In this document: piece after piece, positions 42,853 to 50,701 of the stretch | Numbering within the stretch: the first letter of the stretch is position 1 | How the letters are laid out: the number at the start of each line of letters is the position of its first letter | Source of the DNA: Kribbella pratensis | GTDB lineage: Bacteria > Actinomycetota > Actinomycetes > Propionibacteriales > Kribbellaceae | Assembly: GCF_004366075.1 (NCBI RefSeq) | Contig: NZ_SODU01000002.1 | Location: 822,647 to 886,646, forward strand | Length of the DNA stretch: 64,000 nucleotides | Reading direction: 5' to 3' | Notes under the pieces: generated by a model | Seen by the model: only the letters and a program-made list of their open reading frames with translations | What the model was told of the DNA's origin: nothing | Database searches by the model: none | Position numbers and translations under genes: made by a program

Positions 42853-43665
42853 CTGAACGATTTCACTGCACAACTCATTGCGGAGTTCAAGGCGAACGAC
42901 GGGCGCGTCGGCGGGCCTTTCGAGAACTCCAGGTTGTTGCTCCTGACAACCACCGGCGCGCGGACCGGGCAACCGCGCACCGCGATCCTCGGGTACTACC
43001 CGGACGGTGACCGCGTCCTCGTCGTCGGCTCGGCCGGTGGCAGTCCGAAGCACCCGGACTGGTACCACAACCTGCTCGCGAATCCGGAGGTCGGCGTCGA
43101 CCTCGGGCTCTTCGACTATCGAGCAACGGCAGTCGTACTGCGTGGCACCGAGCGGGACGAGGTCTTCGCCCGACTCGTCGAGGCCGATCCGGGGTGGGGC
43201 GAGTACCAGAAGCAGACGACCCGGACCATTCCGGTCGTGGCGCTGGTCCAGCAACCGGGACCGCCTGCTGCCCGCGGGTCTCTTGCTGAGATGTTGAAGA
43301 CCATCCACTCCGCGTTCCGGCGGGAACTGGCCTTGATTCGGCATGAGATCGCGACCTCCGGGACGCTGGGCGCGCAACTCCGCATCAACTGCCTGACCGT
43401 CTGCCAGGGCCTGCACTACCACCACACCGGCGAGTCGACCGGGTTGTTCCCGGCCCTGGTCGAGCAGCACCCGGAGCTGACCGACGTCATCGCCGTACTG
43501 CAGAAGGAACACGACCAGATCGCAGTACTGCTCGCTGAGCTCGAGCAGCTGGTCGATGCAGACGTCCTGGACCAGGTGGACGAGCTGATCGCTCAGCTCA
43601 ACGCCCACCTGGACCGCGAAGAGGCGGCACTGCTGCCTTATCTAGAGGGGCCTCTGCGCCAGTAG
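42853..43665 (+). CDS. Deazaflavin (F420)-dependent reductase fused to a hemerythrin-like domain
   Basis: 270 aa from the CTG at 42853. Residues about 1-135 are a Ddn-like F420-dependent nitroreductase (FKANDGRVGGPFENSR, LLLLTTTGARTGQPRT, PKHPDWYHNLLANPEVGVDL). Residues about 140-265 are a hemerythrin-like four-helix domain with possible iron ligands in GLHYHHTGESTGLFP, QKEHDQIA and AHLDREEAALLP. The family N-terminus (NDF..QLIAEFKANDG) requires a start at or before 42853. There is no ATG, GTG or TTG in frame between the TGA at 42775 and TTG 42934, so CTG (with AGAGAGAAG before it) is likely. A redox or oxygen/NO-responsive role is inference. Confidence 0.8.
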   Translation: MNDFTAQLIAEFKANDGRVGGPFENSRLLLLTTTGARTGQPRTAILGYYPDGDRVLVVGSAGGSPKHPDWYHNLLANPEVGVDLGLFDYRATAVVLRGTERDEVFARLVEADPGWGEYQKQTTRTIPVVALVQQPGPPAARGSLAEMLKTIHSAFRRELALIRHEIATSGTLGAQLRINCLTVCQGLHYHHTGESTGLFPALVEQHPELTDVIAVLQKEHDQIAVLLAELEQLVDADVLDQVDELIAQLNAHLDREEAALLPYLEGPLRQ

Positions 43666-44397
43666 TGCGTAGGAGTTGGGGAGCTGGCCGGACCACGCTG
43701 CGGCGTTCGTGTCGTCCTGCGGGCGCCAGAACGGTTCGGCGTACTCCTCGAGGACCTGGAGCCGTAGGCCGGCCTTGGTGACCGCAGTGACGATCTGGCC
43801 GAGGGTCCACTGCCACTCCTGGGCGCCGTTGCCCGGGAACGTGTCGTTGATGTGCGACTCGGCGAAGTAGCTCCGGTCCGGCCGGATCCGCGGCTCGTCC
43901 TCGTCCCAGGTCCACAGCGGTACGGCCGGGTGGCTCTCGTACACGAAGAGATGTCCACCCGGCCGCACCACGCGCGCGGCATCGCGTGCCCACGCGTCGA
44001 TGTCGCGCATCCAGATCAGTGCGCCCTTGCCCGTGTACACGAGGTCGACGGACGCGTCCCGCACCGGTACGCCGGGAACCTCGGCGACGACGTACCGACA
44101 GGCCGTCCCCACCTCCCGCGCCCGCCGCTGCGCCGCGCCGGCCGCCACGGAGCTGTAGTCCACGCCGATGACGCTCTTCGCCCCTGCCTTCACCAGCGCG
44201 ACGTCATCAAGCCCATGCCCACTCTGGAAGTGCACCACCACGGGCCCCTCCGCCAGCACCGGCCCCAACAACTCCCGCTCTCGAGCGAACAGCCCGCCTT
44301 CCCCACGAGCCTCCTCCAGCAACTCGTCGTACTCGTGAACGTGCTTCTGAGAAGCCCGCTCCCACACCAGCCGATTGCCCGCGACCACCTCGTCCAT
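43642..44397 (-). CDS. Class I SAM-dependent methyltransferase
   Basis: 251 aa. Motif I is VVHFQSGHGLDDVALVKAGA, an atypical version of the GxGxG loop; IGVDYSSVAAGAAQRRAREV supplies the acidic ribose contact, then ASVDLVYTGKGALIWM and AARVVRPGGHLFVYESHP. It matches the Methyltransf_11-type proteins of actinobacteria with unknown substrate. It is convergent with the fusion gene (24-base overlap). The ATG at 44397 lies nine bases from the upstream gene's stop. Confidence 0.85.
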   Translation of the reverse strand: MDEVVAGNRLVWERASQKHVHEYDELLEEARGEGGLFARERELLGPVLAEGPVVVHFQSGHGLDDVALVKAGAKSVIGVDYSSVAAGAAQRRAREVGTACRYVVAEVPGVPVRDASVDLVYTGKGALIWMRDIDAWARDAARVVRPGGHLFVYESHPAVPLWTWDEDEPRIRPDRSYFAESHINDTFPGNGAQEWQWTLGQIVTAVTKAGLRLQVLEEYAEPFWRPQDDTNAAAWSGQLPNSYALLAQRPL

Positions 44398-44405
44398 GCC
44401 CTAAG

Positions 44406-44876
44406 TCAGCCTGACCCGAGCTGTTCCAGCAACCGCATATCGTGCAGATCCACCGGCCTGAGCTGGTAGCCCTGGTGCGCCCGGAGTTGCGCACTGATCG
44501 GCATACACCGCACCAGCCGCCCACCGATCCGGCCCTCGACGGCGGGGGGTATGAGATAGGTGTTCCCGTCGAAGTCGAGCTGCTCGGTTCCACCGCCGGC
44601 GACCGGCGTACTCGGATGCAGGTCCACCCGATGCCCTTCGGCCGCATGTGCCAGCTGCACGGTGACCTGCACGAACCGTGCATCCGTCACGGCGTACCCC
44701 AGCCCTTCCAGCACCTCCACGACCTGGTCCAGCTGCGGCCTGACCACACCGAGGTCCAGGTCTCCGTGCGGCCGCGTCTGGCGCCCGACCAACGCATCCA
44801 CGCCCCATCCGCCGTCCACCCAGACATCCAATGGCTCCAGTGCGTCGAGGAGTTGCAGTACTCGTTCCGGCGTCAC
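44406..44876 (-). CDS. Nucleotidyltransferase of the ANT/Lnu-like superfamily
   Basis: 156 aa. VWVDGGWGVDALVGRQTRPHGDLDL has the Gly-rich turn and the paired aspartates (DLDL) of the nucleotidyltransferase fold, as in ANT(2'')- and lincosamide-modifying enzymes; VDLHPS gives the third acidic position. Chromosomal homologues are frequent, so resistance is not implied. It lies between the methyltransferase and the FtsX-type permease on the same strand with short gaps. Confidence 0.82.
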   Translation of the reverse strand: MTPERVLQLLDALEPLDVWVDGGWGVDALVGRQTRPHGDLDLGVVRPQLDQVVEVLEGLGYAVTDARFVQVTVQLAHAAEGHRVDLHPSTPVAGGGTEQLDFDGNTYLIPPAVEGRIGGRLVRCMPISAQLRAHQGYQLRPVDLHDMRLLEQLGSG

Positions 44877-44889
44877 CGCACGCCTTCCT

Positions 44890-47205
44890 TTATTCGTTGT
44901 GGAGGACCTCGGCGATCGTGGTGCGGGCTGCTGTGCGGGCGGGGAAGTAGGCGCCCGCGGCGGAGATCACGATGCCGGCGAGGACCAGCAGGGCAAGCAG
45001 GCCCGCAGGGTATACCTCGAGCATGAAGTCCGGCAGTTCAATTTGGGCGCCGTTGGCCATAGCGGGGACGACCAGGCGGTGGGCGACGATGCCTACCGGG
45101 ATGCCTAGCAGGCCGCCGACGGCTCCTAGGGCGATCATCGAGGTGACGACCATCAGGGTGACCTGTGCGGGCGTCATGCCGATCGACTTGAGCATGCCCA
45201 GGTCGCGGCGGCGTTCGCGGGTGTTGAGTACGACGGTGTTGAAGACACCGAGCGCGGCAACGGTCCCGAGCATCAGCGTGAGGAGTACGACGGTCGCGAG
45301 TACGACGGCCACGAACGTGCCGGCGTCCTGACCCTCGGTCTCCTGCAGCCCGGAGTCCTTCGCCTGCACGGCTTTGACTACCGCGTCCAGGTCCGTCCCG
45401 GGCTTCACGTTGACCTCGTAGATGTTCGCGCGCAGGTCAGGTGCGATCAGCGCCAGTGTCGCCCAGTTGGACAGCACCTCGTCGCCGGAGTTGTACATCG
45501 CCTTCCCGACGATCTGCGCCCGTACGCTCTTGCCCTTCGACTGCAGCGTGATCGTGTCGCCGACGGCCAGACCGCGTTGCTTCAGGAACCGTTCCGACAC
45601 CACCACCTGTCCCGGACCGTCGAACCAGCGCCCGGCGAGTATCCGATAGCCGACCTGCTCGAAGTCGCCGCGGTAGAACGACACGCGGAGGTCCGACTGT
45701 GTACCAGCCAGCCGCATCTCCAGGTCAGCCATCGCCGCCACCGACGTGACGCCAGGCGCAGAACGCAGTACGGCCTCGTCCTCGGCATCGGTCAGCTTCG
45801 CACCAGGTGGTGCACCCGGTCCTTCTGGCCCGGAGCCGTTCGGACCCGCGAAGATCGCCAGGTCAACAGCACCCGCTCGACTCGCAGCTGTCTGGTACGT
45901 CGTCAGCGACTTCCCCAGGCCCACGGCCAACGTCACGCTGGTGACGCCGAGCACCACAGCCGCGAGCGTCAACGCCGTACGTCCAGGACGAGCGAAGGGC
46001 AGCCCCAGGCCCAGACTGACCGACCGGGGCAGCCGGGTCCCGCTCAGCACCCGCTGCACCCGTAGACCTCGCCCAGCTCGCGGTGCGCTCCCCGCGCTGA
46101 TCGCCTGCGCCGCTGACAGGCTCCGCGCCTTTAGAGCCGGTAGGAACGCGGAGAGCGCAACGAGCGCAGGTACGCCGAGTAGCGTGACTACGTCGACCCA
46201 GATCGGGACGCTCGTCCCACCGGCGCCGTAGTTCTCGAAAGCCCGTGTCAGTAGGGATGTGGCGAGTACGTTGCCTAGGACAACACCGCCGGCGCACCCG
46301 ACGACAGCAGGGATCGAAACCATCCCCAGGTACACCGTCAGTACCTGTGTCGGTGTGAACCCCAGTGACTTCAGCACACCGATGTGCTTGAACCCTGCGA
46401 CCACAGCACCACTGACGACGTTGGCCACGATCAGTACGGCGACAGCGAGCCCCAGCCACCCGAACACCATCAGGAACGGTATGAAGGTGTTCGGCTGACC
46501 CGCTGTGAGAGCCCGCAGCGCCAGGTACGACTGGGTGCCGATGAGCGCATCGCTCGGCAAACCAGCCGTTACAGCCTTCTGTCCGGCCGTGAGCTCTGCG
46601 TTGGTGGCGGCGTGGGTGAAGCGGTAGAGCATCTGTGTCGACGTCGGATGCAGTGCGTTCAACTGCTCCGGCGTGACCCACGCGTCGGCCGACTGACTCA
46701 CGCTGTACGCGAATCCGACGATGGTGAGCGTCTGTCCCCCGGCGGACAGTGTCCCGTTCAGCTGCGGCTTACCGCGACCACTGGACTCTGTCGGGTTCCG
46801 GTTGAGCACGATCTCGCCGGGTTTGGTCGCCCAGCGGCCCTTCCACACGTTGAGCCGGTCGACAGCGCCACCGGGATCCGCACGCCCCACAGCTACCAGT
46901 GACCCCATCATCTGAGGTTGAGCGAGGTCGAGCGTCACCTGGGGGAACGGTCCGCCGACAGCTGCCGCACTGCGCGCTGCCTCTGTCAGCTGTGCATCAG
47001 TCACCTTGCTGCGGTCGTACGACGCAGTCAGCTGCGAACCGCTCTGCTTCGCGTACGCACGGTCGAACGGACCGCTCGACGCAGCCAGCAGGCCCAGTGC
47101 GACGACGATCATCGTGGTGGAGAGCAGTACGACGACGCCGATCACCACTGTCTGCACACGACGACGCCGTACAGCCGCTCGCGCTACAGGCCACACGGCG
47201 CTCAC
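44890..47205 (-). CDS. ABC transporter permease, FtsX-like (two FtsX modules)
   Basis: 771 aa. TM1 is near residues 18-40 (VVIGVVVLLSTTMIVVALGLL), a large extracytoplasmic domain follows, then an FtsX block (AVLIVANVVSGAVVAGFKHIGVLKSLGFTPTQVL), a second TM and outside domain (about 400-610), and a second FtsX block (TVVLNTRERRRDLGMLKSIGMTPAQVTL). This is the MacB/YknZ-like duplicated architecture of actinobacteria, often for export of peptides, lipids or drugs. Its start overlaps the ATPase stop by four bases. Confidence 0.92.
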   Translation of the reverse strand: MSAVWPVARAAVRRRRVQTVVIGVVVLLSTTMIVVALGLLAASSGPFDRAYAKQSGSQLTASYDRSKVTDAQLTEAARSAAAVGGPFPQVTLDLAQPQMMGSLVAVGRADPGGAVDRLNVWKGRWATKPGEIVLNRNPTESSGRGKPQLNGTLSAGGQTLTIVGFAYSVSQSADAWVTPEQLNALHPTSTQMLYRFTHAATNAELTAGQKAVTAGLPSDALIGTQSYLALRALTAGQPNTFIPFLMVFGWLGLAVAVLIVANVVSGAVVAGFKHIGVLKSLGFTPTQVLTVYLGMVSIPAVVGCAGGVVLGNVLATSLLTRAFENYGAGGTSVPIWVDVVTLLGVPALVALSAFLPALKARSLSAAQAISAGSAPRAGRGLRVQRVLSGTRLPRSVSLGLGLPFARPGRTALTLAAVVLGVTSVTLAVGLGKSLTTYQTAASRAGAVDLAIFAGPNGSGPEGPGAPPGAKLTDAEDEAVLRSAPGVTSVAAMADLEMRLAGTQSDLRVSFYRGDFEQVGYRILAGRWFDGPGQVVVSERFLKQRGLAVGDTITLQSKGKSVRAQIVGKAMYNSGDEVLSNWATLALIAPDLRANIYEVNVKPGTDLDAVVKAVQAKDSGLQETEGQDAGTFVAVVLATVVLLTLMLGTVAALGVFNTVVLNTRERRRDLGMLKSIGMTPAQVTLMVVTSMIALGAVGGLLGIPVGIVAHRLVVPAMANGAQIELPDFMLEVYPAGLLALLVLAGIVISAAGAYFPARTAARTTIAEVLHNE

Positions 47206-47912
47206 GCCGTACGCTCCAGGCTGCGTTCGCCGGCAATCTGCCCGTCGACGAAGTCGATGACCCGGCTGGCGCAGCGTGTCGCGAGTTGCTGGTCGTGTGT
47301 CACCAGCAGAAGCGTCTGGCCGATCTGGTTGAGGTCCAGGAGCAGGTCCATCACCTGCTCGCCGGCACGAGTGTCGAGTGCACCTGTCGGTTCGTCGGCG
47401 AGGAGGATGGCTGGGCGGTTCATGAGCGCACGCGCGACCGCGACTCGTTGCCGCTCGCCACCACTCAGCTGGGACGGGTAGGTGTTGCGGCGACCGGCTA
47501 TGCCCAGCTCCTCGAACAGCTCGAGTGCGCGCTTTCGTGCGTGCGCGGCCGACGTACCGGTGAGCTGCGCGGCCAGTGCGACGTTGTCGAGCGCTGACAG
47601 GTCGTCCAGCAGGTTGAAGAACTGGAAGATCATCCCGATCCGTCGGCGCCGGAACAGCGCCAGCCCTTTCTCGTCCAGCGTCCCCAGGTCGTCGCCGTGC
47701 ACCACGACGGACCCTGAGGTCGGCCGGTCCAGCCCGGCGACCATGCTGAGCAGGGTCGACTTGCCACTGCCGGACGGTCCCATCACCGCGACCGCCTCAC
47801 CGGCGTGGATCTCCAGCGACACTCCGTCGAGTGCGGCGGATTCGCCGTACTCCTTGCGTACGGCGGTGAGCTGTACGACTGCCTGTCCGTTGTCGTCCGT
47901 CATGCTGCTCAC
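47202..47912 (-). CDS. ABC transporter ATP-binding protein (MacB/LolD type)
   Basis: 236 aa. Walker A GPSGSGKST (45-53), Q-loop MIFQFFNLLDDLSALDNV, signature LSGGERQRVAVARAL, Walker B ILLADEPTGALD, and switch histidine LLLVTHDQ. This class partners with FtsX-like permeases, here the next gene. It is divergent from a histidine kinase whose start lies about 120 bases away, so the two-component system probably controls this transporter. Confidence 0.95.
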   Translation of the reverse strand: MSSMTDDNGQAVVQLTAVRKEYGESAALDGVSLEIHAGEAVAVMGPSGSGKSTLLSMVAGLDRPTSGSVVVHGDDLGTLDEKGLALFRRRRIGMIFQFFNLLDDLSALDNVALAAQLTGTSAAHARKRALELFEELGIAGRRNTYPSQLSGGERQRVAVARALMNRPAILLADEPTGALDTRAGEQVMDLLLDLNQIGQTLLLVTHDQQLATRCASRVIDFVDGQIAGERSLERTA

Positions 47913-48032
47913 GCTAGGGCCGGCAGGCGACCGCTGACGTCACCCTGCCGAGGTAATGTCCGCGCGCTGTCATCCTGGAGATGTACGGCGTGCGTCTGGC
48001 GGATGATGCGCTTGGGGGGACGGCTTGGGACA

Positions 48033-48833
48033 GTGGACCTCGTGATGTGGTTCCTTGTGGCGTTGCCGGCCGTGGCCGCTGGTCTGCTCGCGTTCGCATA
48101 CGTGCGGGCGCGGCGTGCCCACACGCGGGCGCTGGAGGAGCGCGGGTGGTTGCTGGAGCGCGAACGGGAGACAGCGGCGCGGAACGCGGTGGACGCGGAG
48201 CGGGCCCGGATAGCGCACGACCTGCACGACATCGTGAGCCACAACGTCAGCGTCATGGTCATCCAGACCGGTGCGGCCCGGCAGGTGCTGGCAACCTCAC
48301 TGAACGAGGCGGAGGCAGCCCTGCTTGCGGTAGAAGCTGCAGGCCGCGACACCATGGCTGAACTGCGGCACCTGCTCGGGCTACTCGCACCTAAGGCCGA
48401 CGGCTTCGAGGACGACGCCCTCGCTCCCCAGCCGAGTCTGACTCGTCTGAGCGAGCTGATCGACCGGATCGCGTTCGCCGGTCTCCCTGTCGAGGTGCGG
48501 ATCTCTGGGGATCCGTACCCGCTTCCGACCGGCTTGGACGTCACGGCGTACCGCGTCATCCAGGAGGCGCTGACCAACGCGCTCAAGCACGGCGACGGCG
48601 TCAGGGCCGAGGTAACCGTCCGCTACGCGCCACACGCGTTGCGGGTCGAGGTCCTCAACTCCGGCCCGAGCGTCCTGACTGGCAGCGGTCGTCCAGTGGG
48701 AGTTGACGGTGAAGGCCGGGGGCTCCTCGGCCTCAAGCAACGGGTCGCCGTGTACGGCGGCCAGCTCGACGCCCGCCGGCGCCTCGGTGGGGGCTTCCGC
48801 GTCCGCGCCAAGCTCCCGCTGGAGCGCCCGTGA
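48033..48833 (+). CDS. Sensor histidine kinase (HisKA_3/NarL-type partner)
   Basis: 266 aa. A short membrane anchor (about residues 3-24, LVMWFLVALPAVAAGLLAFA) without an extracytoplasmic sensor, a linker helix, the dimerisation/phosphoacceptor segment ERARIAHDLHDIVSHNVSVM with H65 as the likely phosphorylated residue, and the HATPase domain (VIQEALTNALKHG, DGEGRGLLGLKQRV). Several starts are possible (ATG 48003, 48006, 48045); GTG 48033 follows GGGGGGACGG. It is a bystander-type kinase that may sense through the divergent ABC transporter. Confidence 0.9.
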   Translation: MDLVMWFLVALPAVAAGLLAFAYVRARRAHTRALEERGWLLERERETAARNAVDAERARIAHDLHDIVSHNVSVMVIQTGAARQVLATSLNEAEAALLAVEAAGRDTMAELRHLLGLLAPKADGFEDDALAPQPSLTRLSELIDRIAFAGLPVEVRISGDPYPLPTGLDVTAYRVIQEALTNALKHGDGVRAEVTVRYAPHALRVEVLNSGPSVLTGSGRPVGVDGEGRGLLGLKQRVAVYGGQLDARRRLGGGFRVRAKLPLERP

Positions 48834-49489
48834 CCACGCGCGTGGTGATCGCGGACGACCAGGCCCTGGTACGCACCGGCTTCCGTATGATCCTCACCGC
48901 CCGCGGCATCGAGGTCGTCGGCGAGGCCGCGGACGGTGCCGAAGCAGTCGACGCCGTACGCCGTCTGCACCCGGACGTCGTCCTGATGGACATCCGCATG
49001 CCCACGATGGACGGTCTGGAAGCCACTCGCCGCATCCTGGCCACCCCGACCGACTGCCGCGTCCTGATCCTCACCACGTTCGACCTCGACAGCTACGTGT
49101 ACGCCGCCCTGGCCGCCGGCGCCAGCGGCTTCCTCCTGAAGGACGTGACGCCCGAACACCTGGCCGCAGCCGTCCGCCTGGTCACCACCGGCGACGCCCT
49201 CTTGTCACCCTCCATCACCCGCCGCCTGGTCGAACGCTTCGCCACCCCGGCAGCGGCCCAACCCGCCATCCACCGCGACCTGTCCAACCTCACGCCCCGC
49301 GAACTGGAAGTCCTCACCCTGATGGGCCAAGGCCTGTCCAACACCGAGATCGCGACCACCCTCACCCTCAGCGAAGCCACCGTGAAGACCCACGTCGCCC
49401 GAATCTTCGCCAAACTAGCCCTCCGAGACCGCTCCCAAGCCGTGGTCCTCGCCTACGAAACCGGCCTGGTCACCCCCGGAGAGCGCTAA
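48830..49489 (+). CDS. LuxR/NarL-type response regulator
   Basis: 219 aa. Receiver domain with acidic pocket D9-D10, phosphorylation site D54 (VVLMDIRMP), and LILTTFDLDSYVYAALAAGASGFLLKD. The C-terminal LuxR HTH is about residues 152-205 (LTPRELEVLTLMGQGLSNTEIA, LSEATVKTHVARIFAKL). The GTG start overlaps the kinase stop by four bases. Probable target: the divergent ABC transporter operon. Confidence 0.95.
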   Translation: MTTRVVIADDQALVRTGFRMILTARGIEVVGEAADGAEAVDAVRRLHPDVVLMDIRMPTMDGLEATRRILATPTDCRVLILTTFDLDSYVYAALAAGASGFLLKDVTPEHLAAAVRLVTTGDALLSPSITRRLVERFATPAAAQPAIHRDLSNLTPRELEVLTLMGQGLSNTEIATTLTLSEATVKTHVARIFAKLALRDRSQAVVLAYETGLVTPGER

Positions 49490-49492
49490 CCC

Positions 49493-49522
49493 TTGCTGAT
49501 TGACTTCCGGGTCAACTAGATT
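49493..49522 (+). promoter_or_regulatory. Promoter and palindrome of the zinc-ribbon methyltransferase gene
   Basis: TTGCTG (49493-49498), an 18-base spacer and TAGATT (49517-49522) form a likely promoter, about 33 bases before ATG 49555. A palindrome, TTGAC-TTCCGG-GTCAA (49500-49515), fills the spacer, as an operator would. No regulator is assigned. Confidence 0.4.
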
Positions 49523-49554
49523 CGCCACCTTCTCAATCGCGGGGACGGATCGCC

Positions 49555-50436
49555 ATGCGTGACGAAACGGTATGCATTCTGTGTGCGGCGCGGGGACCTT
49601 TCCGCCGTCGCTTCACCAAGGACGACTACGGCATCGCCGAATGCCTGACGTGCGGCCTCGTTCAGCTCCAGCCCACGCCGACACCGGAAACCCTCCGCGC
49701 CCTGTACGAGACAGACTCGTACTTCGGCGGTGAGGGCTCGGGCTACTCGGAGTACGAGAGCCAAGAGCCGGAGTACCTCGCAACCTTCCGGGAGGACGTC
49801 CGCCGGATCGCCGAGTTCGCCCCGTCCGGCAAGGTCCTGGAGGTGGGCTGCGGCTACGGCTACTTCCTTCAGTGCGCGCTGCAGGCCGGGTATGACGCCT
49901 ACGGCATCGATCTCTCACCAACCGCGGTCAAGTGGGCGTCGGAGCGGCTGCCGAACCGGGTCTTCTGCGGTTTGCTGGAGGAGGTGCCGGAGATCCAGGG
50001 CCAGCAGTACGACGTGATTTTCGGATCGCACCTCATCGAACACCTCACCGAACCAGGCGCGTTCCTCGAGCGCGCCGGCAAGCTGCTCCGGCCGGGCGGT
50101 CTGCTCGTCCTGGTAACGCCCAACATCGCAAGCCTGCTGTCGCGGGCGTCCGGCCGACGATGGGTGTCCTACAAGATCCCCGAGCACGTCAGCTACTACG
50201 ACCCCCGCACAATCACAGCTCTCCTGGACCGCGCCGGCTTCTCCGTCCGCGCCGTCGACAGCGCCTACCAGTACTACGCCCTCCCGTTCGTGGCCAGCCG
50301 CGTCCGTGAACTCCTGGACCCCGTCTCCCGCCTCATCCCACCCATCGAGCGCCTCCGCCCCCTAACCACCCGCCGAATCCGAGTAACCAGCGGCTCGATG
50401 CGAGTAGTCGCAACCCGGAACGACACACCCCTCTGA
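49555..50436 (+). CDS. SAM-dependent methyltransferase with N-terminal zinc ribbon
   Basis: 293 aa. The N-terminus carries CILCAARG and CLTCGLV, a four-cysteine zinc ribbon, followed by YFGGEGSGYSEYESQEPEYL, as in the TDP-sugar C-methyltransferase-like family (Methyltransf_13/23). Motif I is KVLEVGCGYGYFLQCAL; HLIEHLTEPGAFLERAGKLLRPGGLLVLVTPN follows. The substrate could be a sugar or lipid; no sugar cluster is nearby. A hairpin terminator and tRNA-Ser follow. Confidence 0.85.
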   Translation: MRDETVCILCAARGPFRRRFTKDDYGIAECLTCGLVQLQPTPTPETLRALYETDSYFGGEGSGYSEYESQEPEYLATFREDVRRIAEFAPSGKVLEVGCGYGYFLQCALQAGYDAYGIDLSPTAVKWASERLPNRVFCGLLEEVPEIQGQQYDVIFGSHLIEHLTEPGAFLERAGKLLRPGGLLVLVTPNIASLLSRASGRRWVSYKIPEHVSYYDPRTITALLDRAGFSVRAVDSAYQYYALPFVASRVRELLDPVSRLIPPIERLRPLTTRRIRVTSGSMRVVATRNDTPL

Positions 50437-50452
50437 CCTCGTACAACAGCAG

Positions 50453-50482
50453 AAAGGCCCCACCGCGAACAGTGGGACCTTT
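50453..50482. terminator. Hairpin between the methyltransferase and tRNA-Ser genes
   Basis: AAAGGCCCCAC (50453-50463) pairs with GTGGGACCTTT (50472-50482), 11 bp with one mismatch, loop of eight. The A-rich/T-rich ends suit termination on either strand: for the methyltransferase gene and for the tRNA, whose 3' end is 24 bases away. Confidence 0.6.
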
Positions 50483-50505
50483 CAACAACTGCCCTCTCGG
50501 GGAAG

Positions 50506-50593
50506 TGGCGGAGGATACGAGATTCGAACTCGTGAGGGGTTGCCCCCAACACGCTTTCCAAGCGTGCGCCCTAGGCCTCTAGGCGAATCCTCC
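50506..50593 (-). tRNA. tRNA-Ser (anticodon GGA), CCA encoded
   Basis: On the minus strand the acceptor GGAGGAT pairs with ATCCTCC, followed by G and an encoded CCA (50508-50506). The anticodon stem ACGCT/AGCGT encloses TTGGAAA, anticodon GGA. Long variable arm (TTGGGGGCAACCCCTC) and TTCGAAT loop are present. It reads UCC and UCU codons and is the second serine tRNA of the window. Confidence 0.97.
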
Positions 50594-50701
50594 AAGCGGA
50601 GAGAATACCGAGGCGCAGCGGGAATCCGAAATCGGGGCGGGAACCTGAGGGGCGCCGGCGCGGTCGGACCCTAGGGTCAGCGGATGGGTGACGAGAAGCA
50701 G

